From: Thermothelomyces thermophilus ATCC 42464
Lineage: Eukaryota; Ascomycota; Sordariomycetes; Sordariales; Chaetomiaceae
Assembly (NCBI RefSeq): GCF_000226095.1
Contig: NC_016472.1
Span: forward strand, 4,774,001-4,838,000
Reading direction: 5' to 3'
Length of the DNA stretch: 64,000 nucleotides
Under the pieces are notes generated by a model. That model was not told the origin of the DNA and ran no database searches. It worked only from the letters and a program-made list of their open reading frames with translations. The first letter of the stretch is position 1, and the number at the start of each line of letters is the position of its first letter. The position numbers and the translations under genes are program-made. Positions 1 to 9,397 of the stretch are shown in pieces.

Positions 1-1254
1 CAAGCAAAGGAAAAAATAGAGAGAGAGAGAGAGGAAATGGAGAAGGAAAGAGGACGGGGCAGTTGGTAGGCGGCATACAAGGCGGTCCCGCGGCGAAAGC
101 GCTGAGCTGTCGTGGCCCAGGTAGCCGCGGTTCGTCTTCTTCTCGGCATCGCGATGCATGTTGGCTGCTGCGAGGAGCGAGCAGGCGATGGTGATCGCGT
201 AAAGCGGGAGGTGGTTTGGCAGTTGTGTGTTCTAGATGAACGGCATGGCGAGGACACAGGCAGCGATCTTTTCCCTCTCAGCAGACCAGGTTTTTCAAAA
301 GTTCGACACGCTCTCGGGAAGAGGACAGTAGGACGAAACAACACGGCGCGCTCGGCTCAAGGTGGAAAAGATGGCGTCGCGTCAGTAACTGGTCTACACC
401 ACGGTCTGGCCTGGTATCAATTTCAGATAGGTCCTTTTCTTTTTGTTGGCCAAGGTCGAGAATCTTTAGAGCCTTGGCAGCTTCTTCGTCATGCAACGCC
501 GAGCTTTTAGTCGCAGCGTGATTGCCCTGAATCTCTCTTCCAGTGACCAATGTAGGGCATCGAATCGACGAATGCTACGGATAGGCGTGGCAACTAACAA
601 TGATTCTGGGACCTCTACTCGAGCCTTTGTTGTCATCCGGGGCCCAGATCCCGCTCCCCGTCAGACACTCGCATGCTCTATACACAGTCTGCAGTCTGCA
701 TGACAGAACCAAGCGGCCATGTGTACCATACAGTCGGGCGCGTTGCAGGCCCGACCATCTGGGGTTGAACCGCGAGTTGCAGGATGGGAAACTACCAATT
801 CTCCAGGGGGTTGGGTTCACCATCTACTGTATGTACATGCCCTGGAACTTGGCTCGTGCGCAGATGGTCGCTAATGTTAGCGGAAATGCGCGTGTATGTA
901 CCCTATGTATAATTGGCCCAATCACATCCGGCATCTTGGATCTGCTGTCGCAGTCTCAGTTTCTTATTGGCTCCGCGCTCTCCCCTCCAGACCTCCAGGC
1001 CAGATGGATGGGAAGGATGGGGGGTGCACGGTTCAAGAAGGTCCATGGGTCTTGGTGGAACCGCCTACCCAGCGAGGTTCCGTCGTAGTGTCGAGGTCGA
1101 GGTAGGAGGACCATCACGCATCCGCACTGCTCAAGCCGAGCCATGCTTGGAGCAATATCTGCATCAAGGGGTGACCGCAGTTCGGCCGATGCTAAGGCAC
1201 GCCCATTCTAGAGGTAGCAGCACACCCACTCCATCCCGGAGGACACAGCGACAA
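1..1254. other. No gene recognised
   Basis: A short GA dinucleotide run lies at about 19-34. The open frames here are short, mutually overlapping and without any motif I recognise. The right end runs into the 33-bp minisatellite. Confidence 0.5.
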
Positions 1255-1353
1255 CTTCGGGTTTGGGCCCTCCCTTCCCAGCGCTCACTTCGGGTTTGGG
1301 CCCTCCCTTCCCAGCGCTCACTTCGGGTTTGGGCCCTCCCTTCCCAGCGCTCA
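1255..1353. repeat. 33-bp minisatellite, three perfect copies
   Basis: Three identical tandem units occupy 1255-1287, 1288-1320 and 1321-1353. Each starts CTTCGGGTTTGGGCCC and ends CCCAGCGCTCA. Because 33 is a multiple of three, any frame through it repeats with an 11-codon period. It sits just downstream of the transposase remnant (minus strand), where the catalytic part of that gene would be expected. Confidence 0.95.
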
Positions 1354-1372
1354 TCCGGCACTGCTCGCTGGA

Positions 1373-2041
1373 TTATCTTGCCAAAGATCCCGGAGGACAA
1401 CCCGGCTCTTGATGCTGCCGCCCAAGAGCTTGCGCCAACGGAGCCAGCTGCCGCTGGTCATCACGACACAGATCGGGAGTGGCAGCCCGGTCTCCTTGGT
1501 CGCTACTGTCCACACCGGGTTGTTTCTGAAGCTCGAGAGCGATAGAGCGCCCCTCTTGTTCTCTCAGCTTCCTGGCCCGTATCCGAGCGCACCGGCCGTC
1601 CCTCAGGAATGTCCCGCCGTACGCCTTACGAATCTGTCGACTGATCGTCGTGAGGCTGACTTCGAGGCCACATTGGGTACGCAGGAACATCTGCATGTCG
1701 TCGAGTAGCGCGTCGGGGTGCTCTTTGTGCCACTCGATCAGCTTCTGAGAGTTCGAGGAACGCGAGTGTCAGCAGACTCCCGAGAACGCGACACGACAGA
1801 CACCAAAAGGGCCCACGAAGACAAGTACCTCCAGATGCTGCGGCGTCAGCTTCTCCGCGTTCTTGCTGACATCCTTGTGTTTCTTGATCCCGCCTGTCGT
1901 CTCGAACTCGTGACGCCGACGTCGAACGGTCCTATCGTCGATGCCGAGGACCCACGCGATTTCGTGATTGCTTAGCTTGGGAAGCTGAAGGAGCTTGGTT
2001 AAGATAGCCCTCTGATAGTCAGTTAATTGCTTTCCCGTCAT
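1373..2041 (-). mobile_element. Tc1/mariner (IS630-like) transposase gene remnant, N-terminal part
   Basis: Plain DNA-transposon remnant on the minus strand. A start codon at 2041 opens a 71-codon exon (2041-1829) with a homeodomain-like helix-turn-helix: LTDYQRAILTKLL, then NHEIAWVLGIDDRTVRRR. A standard intron (1828-1745; donor GTACTT, branch CTGAC, acceptor CTCAG) joins it in frame to LIEWHKEHPDALLDDMQMFL and a second DNA-binding stretch (VSLTTISRQIRKAYGG), the usual N-terminal layout of fungal Tc1-like transposases. Similarity fades after about 1560. The frame ends at 1373 without the DDE catalytic domain, so this is a truncated or scrambled copy. Base composition is GC-normal, unlike the AT-degraded element at 51-52.5 kb. 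I saw no terminal inverted repeats. The class call is from domain pattern; the exact family is unknown. Confidence 0.75.
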
Positions 2042-3224
2042 GGTTTGCGGCGGTGCACGCCGAGGCTTGCTGCTCGAGGTGAAGGTCGAGGTCAAGCCGT
2101 AGGGTGGGGCTGCAACAAGTGGAAACAGCCGGGTGTTGCCGATAGCTTACCCCCGTAGTGGAACCAGGTACCCACGTAGTGTCAGGCTTCTGGAACCCCC
2201 ACACTTTCAACCAAAGTTCGCATCGTCTCGCCAATCTCGGTTCCCGACACTCACCAACAGTCCGAGTACGGATATGGTTACCAAGAAGTACCTTTTTCTC
2301 CCTAAAATATGCCAGCCCGGCTAGGACCCATAACGCCAAACAATGACCAGCTTTTAGGTGTCGGCTGCGGTATTCTGGAGAAATGGTTGGAATGCATGGG
2401 ATTCATTCATCTCTTGACACCAAGGGAATGGGGAGAGGGGGTGCTTTTCTTTTCCCTGAGCTAATGCGCGGCGGCAAGGCCCCACGCTACCCTGCCCCAT
2501 GATGCCTCCTGCAAATCGCAGGTCGAGTTGCCAGCTCGTGGGCACATGGCGCGCAGTGACTGCTCAGCCCACAACACCATCGTGGCCCGCTGCCCCCCAC
2601 GCACAACCAGGACCAGTGAACCTTGCCGCGTTTAGAGTGTGTCCCGGCGCAAAGCTTCTGGTTCTGCGAGGATAGTCAAAAAAGGATTCAAGTGGGCCGG
2701 CTGCTGGCGAAGGCAGAATTCTTGGCTCGCCGGTTCGAAGCAACTAGCATTCCTCGTTTACCCACTGAAAGCTCAAGCTCGTCTGTCCTGCATGCGTTAA
2801 CAAGTTCTCGGCTGCTGCACCCCGAACGCAGTACGGGGTTCCCCAACCAACGCAGACTGGAGCCGAGACCCTCCTATACTCACCATTGCCCCGCGTTCAT
2901 ACACAACGCCTTTTCGCTGCCGGCATCGTCATCTCTCGGCCGAGCAAAGCATGTTGTCTCCAACGACTGCCCCAAATCTGAGCATCTTCTTGTCTGCCAC
3001 CGTCAGGTTTTGTGGCTTGACCCCCTTTTTCCAGCTCGCAAGCTCGGCAACAGGATCAGGCCGGTCATACCTTCATGTTCTGAGATGGTTGACCGTTGGA
3101 TCGCCAACTCCATGACAGCCTCTCCGTGGCTCTTCAGGTACCGGTAGTCAACCAAGCAGTTCATACAGCGCAGCGGTCTGCTTGACGCGTCGAGAGGAGC
3201 GGATCGGATCGGCAGAACACCACG
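2042..3224. other. No gene recognised; probable promoter of the next gene
   Basis: GC-normal sequence with only short overlapping frames. The right part is probably upstream DNA and leader of the gene at 3225/3437. Confidence 0.4.
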
Positions 3225-3436
3225 ATGGCGACATCATGGCGTTCCGGTTCGTCTTCCTCATTCACTTCGTCGGCCTTGAGCGCACAGCCGTCACATCCGC
3301 AACATGCCAGTCCGGCCGACTCGACCTTCACGCCCACTTCTGCTGCCATCTCCGCTCTGACGACCGAGTCCTCGGCCCCGCAGACACCCCCGGCGCCGCT
3401 TGATCTCGGACCGCCCGGCTACCACGCGACAATGTA

Positions 3437-4729
3437 ATGCCTAGCCGGCCATGGCCTAGCCTTCCCAGCCCCGACCGCGCAGCGATCTTGTCTTCTGACG
3501 GCCGGCTGTCTAGAAAGCTTTTCGAGCGGACGCCAAATGAAATGATTGTCTACCTCGGGCCCTGGGAGATTGTAGGTTCCAACCCAAGGCGGCTGCTGTG
3601 GCAATGCAGCTACGCCGGCGAGGTACTGGAACACTTCCGTGCGTCCCCTTGCCGTTGCTGTCATCCCGTCTCTGGCGACCCTCGAGGAAGACCAGAATTG
3701 CTGAGACGCGTAAGCCAGTACCGTCCGACAATCCCGGCGAACTTTTCCCCTACACTCTCCACGCCCAGCATCGCCGTTTTGGCGATCCGCGGGAACTAGA
3801 GCTGTACTTGTCCTTCCAGGAGCCACATCGCATACGGTACACCACGACCAGCGGCACGTTGCACGACGAGTACATCGAGGTCAAGTACGAGTTCACGACC
3901 ATCGAGAGTTCCATCCAGCTGCAGAGCGACATCAGGAAAAGGGACCTGATCGATTGGTTTGACGTCGACGTCGTCTGGTCCGACGTCCACCGCCGGACTG
4001 ACTCGTACGGAAACGTCAGGGGTCTGGGGACAATCCAGAGGATGAAGCTTTGGCGGGACCGATACACAACGTTCCATTACATCACATTCTATGCTAACCA
4101 CCGGCGGCGCTGGAAGGAGTACCTCGTGGACGGCTTCGAGAGGGAGCTGCGCCAGCGGGACGACAGGCACAAGCGGGTTCAATTGGGTGTCCGGGGCGCC
4201 AGGAGGGGCAGCGCGGCATCGGAAAGCAGCTCGGGCCGCGGACGGCGGCTTTCGACGTCAATCTTTTCTCGTTCCTCGAGGCATGCTAACTCGTCCGTTG
4301 CCAATGGAAATACGACTTCACCAACGGCCCAGAATGCACTCGGCATACGATATCTCGGCATCCAGTTCTCCAGGAACGCCAACGTCCAAGCCGAGACCGA
4401 TGGTGAGTCGGCCCATATCTACCGGAGGGTCGGATTCGAGTGTCGCTCGATCCAGGCGGGCAAGCTGATGACCAAGTGCAAAAGATCACGCCAGATTCAT
4501 CCTCCGGTGGGAGTCTGCGCATGCAGCGGACTCGCAGTTCAGCGCCACGTTTCCTATCGATCGTGTCGAGCTGCCTCTGCCTTACGTGAATGGATACCAC
4601 GAAGGCGCCCGGCCCTCTGTCGACGGAGTTGCCGAGCTGCCCTCGGAGCCCTCCTCGCGTGAACAGTCGGGCCGTTTACGACCGGCTGGCGAGCCGGGGT
4701 ACGAGCCGGACTCTGATGAGACCCCATGA
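3437..4729 (+). CDS. Unrecognised fungal protein, three exons (possible extra N-terminus from 3225)
   Basis: I do not recognise the family, but the gene looks real. Exons 3437-3638, 3719-4402 and 4485-4729 join into 376 codons. Intron 1 (80 nt) has donor GTGCGT, acceptor AAGCCAG. Intron 2 (82 nt) has donor GTGAGT, acceptor CAAAAG. Joining keeps a coherent protein: SSDGRLSRKLFERTPNEMIV, then HFLPSDNPGELFPYTLHAQH, and across intron 2 QAETDDHARFILRWESAHAA. The C-terminus is acidic and Pro/Ser-rich. No membrane segment or catalytic motif is evident. Upstream, 3225-3437 is an open frame starting ATGGCGACATCA that encodes a Ser/Thr/Pro-rich stretch ending GPPGYHATM; its stop overlaps the ATG at 3437 (TAATG, 3435-3439). 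That stretch looks like a natural N-terminus, so the true start may be 3225 with an unseen splice or frame change, or 3225 may be an upstream ORF. Confidence 0.65.
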
Positions 4730-5530
4730 AAAAGAACTCTACCCTTGCTCGGAGCTTCTAAGTTCGGCACATGCAGCGAAGGGCTTAAAGAAAATAGGGC
4801 CAGTGTTCTGCGGATTCTTTGCCGAGATAAAATAACCCCCCGATCCCTGCCGGCGCTACCAGCGTACGTTCTTCTATCGAGGGGCCGGAAAAGTCCATTG
4901 GATGGTGGTAGAAAAAATGGGAGAGCTCTCCACGGTAAGGGATGAGGCGAGTTTTCAGTAGGCAGGCCCCCATTCTTTCTGGTTGTTAGTCTATGGTCCA
5001 TCATGTAAGTACGGACGTACAGTACGTAGTTACCTCGCTCCCCGCCGGATAGATAACGTTACAGTGGGACCCCCGTTCGTCTCACCCTGGCTCTGCCCCG
5101 CTGCGGGCCGCAGTCACCAAGTTCTCCCCCGCCAAGCCAGCACGACGTCATACAAGTCTTTTTGCCTGGACCGTCTTCTCGGGCCCTCCTCATCAGCCCA
5201 CCCTCGAACCCTTTGGGGAAGCGCCCTATTGTCTCATGGCACCCATGGCACCACAAACACAAGCACATTGTTCGATCTTGGTGTGACTGGAGAGGGTTAC
5301 TGTGTTCTCCGAGCGCGAGATCCTCGAGCGACGAGGCAACGCCGCTCCGGTGGCCTGATAACTCGCACTTCCTCGGCCCTGGACGTGGTTACTTTTCAGT
5401 CTCTGGATCGCTCGTTGCGGAGAGCACCTCTCAGATTCCCTCTCTCCCTTTCTCATATCCGGCGCGACTGTAGCGCGTCTTAAAACAACTCGCAATCCGC
5501 TCTTTCGTAAAAATCCTACCTCTCGTGCTA
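4730..5530. promoter_or_regulatory. Promoter and leader region of acetate kinase
   Basis: About 800 bp between the 3' end of the unknown gene and the acetate kinase start. The last 200 bp are pyrimidine-rich (repeated CTCTCTC, TTTCTC), as is common just upstream of fungal start codons. No specific binding site is asserted. Confidence 0.35.
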
Positions 5531-7007
5531 ATGGGAACGGTCATACTAGCCGTCAATGCCGGCTCCTCGTCGGTGAAGATCTCGGTATACACCGCCGACC
5601 AGGGACAATCGCCGAAACAAATCGCAGAGGCCCAAGTGGGCGGTCTCACAGCACCTCCTGCGACTCTCAAGTATGAACTTGGCGGCGAAACCGTTATCGA
5701 CCACCGCGAGGTGAGCGAGGAGGTGAAGGGCCAGAGAGATGCCTTCAGCCTCATCCTCGACACCCTCGTCAAGGATCACGGGCTGCCCAGGATCAAGAGC
5801 AAGGACGACATCGGAATCATCTGCCACCGCATCGTCCACGGCGGCGACTACACCAAGCCACAGCTCATCTCGGAGAGCACGTATCACCACTTGGAGAAGC
5901 TCAACGACCTGGCACCCCTGCACAACGCCAACAGCCTGGGCATCGTCCGGCTGTGCGTCAAGGAATTCCCCTCGTCGCGCAACGTCGCCTGCTTCGACAG
6001 CCAGTTCCATTCCACCATCCCCCAGCACATCCGCACCTACGCCATCAACCAGGAAATCGCTCGCAACAACCGCCTGCGCAAATACGGCTTCCACGGCATC
6101 AGCTACTCCTTCATCACCCGGGCAACGGCCGAGTTCTTGGGCAAGAAGCCGGACGAGACCAACATCATCGCCATGCACCTCGGTTCTGGCGCTAGCGTGT
6201 GCGCCATCAAGGGCGGCAAGAGCTGGGATACCAGCATGGGCTTGACCCCTTTGTCCGGCCTGCCAGGAGCGACGAGAAGCGGCAGCGTAGATCCCAGGTC
6301 AGTTAGTGGTGGCGGTAGTGGCTGGTTCCCCCCCCCCTCCCCCCCAACGCCCCCAAAGCACCCCCCTCCTTCTCTCCGATTACCGTCGATGCTGACACGC
6401 AAGGGGGGGTGGTGGGACCCCTCATCACAGTCTTGTTTTCCACTACGCAAGCGACGTAGGCCGGCTCTCCCCGAACTCGACAAAAGAACTGCACATCTCG
6501 CGCGCCGAGGAGATCCTCAACAAGGAAGCCGGCTGGAAGGCGCTAACGGGAACCACCAACTTCGGCGTCATCGCGGCCGTGGGTCCTTCGGAGGACGAGG
6601 ACGGCAACGGCGCCGACAACAACAACAACAACAACGACGACGACGACGACGAGGAGAAGAAGAGCAACGACGCCGCCAAGCGCCTGGCCTTCGACCTCTT
6701 CGTCGACCGCATCTGCGGCTTCGTCGGCGCCTACTACGTCTCTCTGCGCGGGCAGGTCGACGCCCTCGTCTTTGCCGGCGGCATCGGCGAGAAGAGCGAC
6801 CGGCTGCGGGCGGCCGTGGTCGACCAGGCCGGCTGTCTCGGGTTCGTCATCGACCGGGAACGGAACGACGCCCGCAGGCTTGCGGACGGCACCGCCGTCG
6901 TCCAGGAGGTCGGGAAGGAAGGGGTGACGCCGAGGGTGCTGGTCTGTCGGACGGATGAGCAGTTTGAGATGGCGAGGGCATGTGCTCAGGATCCCGCATT
7001 CTGGTGA
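5531..7007 (+). CDS. Acetate kinase
   Basis: Interconverts acetate plus ATP and acetyl phosphate plus ADP. In filamentous fungi it is thought to work with phosphoketolase (Xfp), which is not in this window. Exons 5531-6297 and 6431-7007 (447 codons) flank a 133-nt intron (AG/GTCAGT to CATCACAG). Joining restores RSGSVDPSLVFHYASDVG. Family motifs are present: NAGSSSVKISVY at the N-terminus, HRIVHGGDYT, the RKYGFHGISY segment, AMHLGSGASVCAIKGGKS, and FAGGIGEKSD near the C-terminus. The ATG at 5531 is the first in frame. An odd acidic/Asn insert (about nt 6592-6673, six Asn then five Asp) interrupts the middle of exon 2. It is probably a surface loop, since conserved blocks continue on both sides. 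Convergent with the zinc-finger gene at 8240. Confidence 0.95.
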
Positions 7008-8239
7008 GAAGAGAGCCAGGGATGAAAAGAGAATATAGGAGAGGGCGGGGGGGGGAAGGGGGAAAGGCCGGGGAGGGGAGAGCGTGGTTGAATCTCAGGG
7101 GCGCCCGGGACTAATTGGAGGCTTGTAATCACCCTGTCGTATTGCTCTACTGCGGCGAACGTTTCCCGAGACTGGAAGGCGGTCAAATAGACGGATATTC
7201 CGTTTAGTAGTGAAAGCGCGAGAAATCCCTGTGGACAATTCCATCTCGTCAGACTCATCCAGTTGGGGGATCCAGAAAACAATAATTCACGACCGCGGTT
7301 GGAAAGAAGTCATAGTTGCCCTACCACGGTAAGGGTTCTGCTCGTGTACATACATAACTACACTTTGTTTTTATTCACGCTCAGCGTGGATTACCCTGGT
7401 TGAGCTGCGTACAGAGGCTTTGACTCTTCCTTCGACCGATGTACGTACTGCTTGCCCGTGCAAACCTCCTCATCAGCGTGATGGGAAAATGAGTGCGTTC
7501 CTAGGCCATTTGGTGATGGCCTATCAGTGCATCTCACCAACCCGACGCCGACCGGCGTACCCAACACCTTGCTTGTCGCTCCGCGTCCGCTGGAGCTTCT
7601 TTCCCAGGTGAAGAACTATCGGTCCCAACACAGCTAAACCCTAGCTCCCCAACCCAAGTTCCCGCGAAAGAAAGCAGGCTTCGTAATTCGCAAATCTGAC
7701 ATACGACCATCCGTTGCTTCGGCCGTATCCCCATCAATTGGTGGTGTCAAACATGGTAAATAACCTGGTCCTACGAGGCTGAAAGATCCTCCCTCTCTTG
7801 ACATCAAGGAAGCCGATCCCGTAGATACCAGCAGCTCTCTTCTCGCTTATCACGGAGAGACAGGATAGTTTTATCAACCCGATCCCGTCTAATCCATTTG
7901 CCGTCCGTTTGTTGCGCCCCAGAAAGAACGCCCAGATTCCAAGAAAAAGAGACACAAAATAGAAAAAAAAACATTACGGATATCGTTTCTGAGAGAAAAA
8001 TGCAACTGAGAACCCGGCTCCAGTTCCGGATTACCTAACCCTTGAACGCGAAACGCCAGATGAACGCGCACCTCATTCGCCTCCCGAAATGTTGCAACCT
8101 CCCGTGGCCGTAATTAAAAGTCCCGCGTGTATGTCCGTGCAGAGTGCCGAAAACGAAAATCGTGATAAGCTGTCCCTCAAGACGATCAAGTCCCGGTTTT
8201 AGTCGAGAAAGGGTGTAGATAGATGGTAGAAGGATGTTT
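7008..8239. other. Convergent intergenic region, no gene seen
   Basis: Lies between the 3' ends of acetate kinase (+) and the zinc-finger gene (-). It should contain both 3' UTRs. There is a G-rich run at about 7045-7080. No coding frame of note. Confidence 0.5.
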
Positions 8240-9397
8240 TCACCTCCCGCTGCCCTGGCGCAAAGCCGCCAATGCAAGGGTATCGAGCCCTGTCCGCGTA
8301 GGAAGCGCGTCCCTAGTGGAAGTACGATTGACGAGCTTGTCATCAAGGTCGCGCATGTCCCAGGCGCTGCCGTTTGGGGGCGGCTGTACCGGCATTCCTC
8401 GAAACAGGGCGGGCTCTAGGCCGTTCATGCGTGGTAATGAGGAGGAGGATGATGATGGTGGCGGTGGCGATGGCGATGACTGTGCTGTTGCCGTTGCTGC
8501 TATTGCTGCCATAGCTGCTGTGGTCATCGCCATGATTCGGTTGCGGCTCGCTGCTGCTGATGCAGATGACAAAGAGGACGATGAAGACAGCTTCCCTAGG
8601 GAGGAAGAGGACGAGGAAGCAGAGGAAGATCGTCTCCCGCCGGAGACAGAGGGTCGGGAAATCGAAGAACGAGACTTATCCTTGTAGTGCGTCTCAAGGT
8701 GCTGCTTCATGTTGTCGGCGCGCGTGAACCTTTTTGGGCAGCCTTCGAAGGAGCAGTTGACTCCTTTTTCAGCAGTGTGGATCTTGGCGTGGCGTGAGGC
8801 GTGACCGGACGTTGTGAAGGTCTTGTCGCAGCCATGTGTTTCCCGGTAGCGACATGGGAAGCGCTTCCCGGGCCTTTCGCTGCCAGGTATGGTAGTCGAG
8901 CTGGTGGCGGTAGACGTGGAAGGGGGCGAGGAGGAGGAAGAAGAAGAGGAGGAGGACGAGGGCGAGGAGGACGAGGAGGACGAGCATGAGACGACGGTGG
9001 TAGGGGCGGTGTGATACAGGTCGTCGTCGTAAGTAACAGACCGGCCGTCACTAAACGCGCTGGGGCGCCGTTTCATTCCCGCATGAACATGCGTGCCCTC
9101 AACATAGTAGTCTTCGTAGACGGACCGGTACTCGGGCGCGGGGGGGTTGTACCGGAATCCTGGGTCATAGAGTGGAGTTAAAGGTGAGGCGGGCTCGACA
9201 GCGGCCATGTGAGAGTCGTATGAGTTGGACCGAAGCAGCTCCGGTGTAGCCGGCGTCGAGGCGGTCCTCGGGGCTCGCGGGTCGTAGGAGGGAGTAACAA
9301 TGGGGGAGACGCCGGTCGTGAAATGCGGGCTGTGGTCGTCGTTGAGGATCGACACACGCCTTCCCGACGCATCTCGTGTATGCAAACCAGCCGGCAT
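8240..9397 (-). CDS. C2H2 zinc-finger transcription factor (Nrg1-like)
   Basis: Single-exon 385-residue nuclear protein with two adjacent C2H2 fingers. Finger 1 (residues about 182-207) has spacing C-x7-C-x12-H-x3-H, wider than usual between the cysteines, and contains KTFTTSGHASRH. Finger 2 (about 215-237) is C-x4-C-x12-H-x3-H with RFTRADNMKQH. The TTSGH...RH...H and DNxxQHxxTH pattern resembles the yeast/Candida Nrg1 repressor class. That is a resemblance by eye, and the target genes are unknown. The flanks are low-complexity: a Ser run at about residues 137-160 and another after the fingers, and a Pro-rich N-terminal half with SP/TP motifs that could be phosphorylation sites. The start ATG at 9397 is the first in frame. 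Confidence 0.85.
   Translation of the reverse strand: MPAGLHTRDASGRRVSILNDDHSPHFTTGVSPIVTPSYDPRAPRTASTPATPELLRSNSYDSHMAAVEPASPLTPLYDPGFRYNPPAPEYRSVYEDYYVEGTHVHAGMKRRPSAFSDGRSVTYDDDLYHTAPTTVVSCSSSSSSSPSSSSSSSSSSSPPSTSTATSSTTIPGSERPGKRFPCRYRETHGCDKTFTTSGHASRHAKIHTAEKGVNCSFEGCPKRFTRADNMKQHLETHYKDKSRSSISRPSVSGGRRSSSASSSSSSLGKLSSSSSLSSASAAASRNRIMAMTTAAMAAIAATATAQSSPSPPPPSSSSSSLPRMNGLEPALFRGMPVQPPPNGSAWDMRDLDDKLVNRTSTRDALPTRTGLDTLALAALRQGSGR

Noticed and set aside
3434-3468. 35-nt GT-AG intron joining the upstream Ser-rich frame to the unknown gene
   Set aside because: It would keep the frame but is shorter than any convincing intron here, so it was left as an open question rather than annotated.
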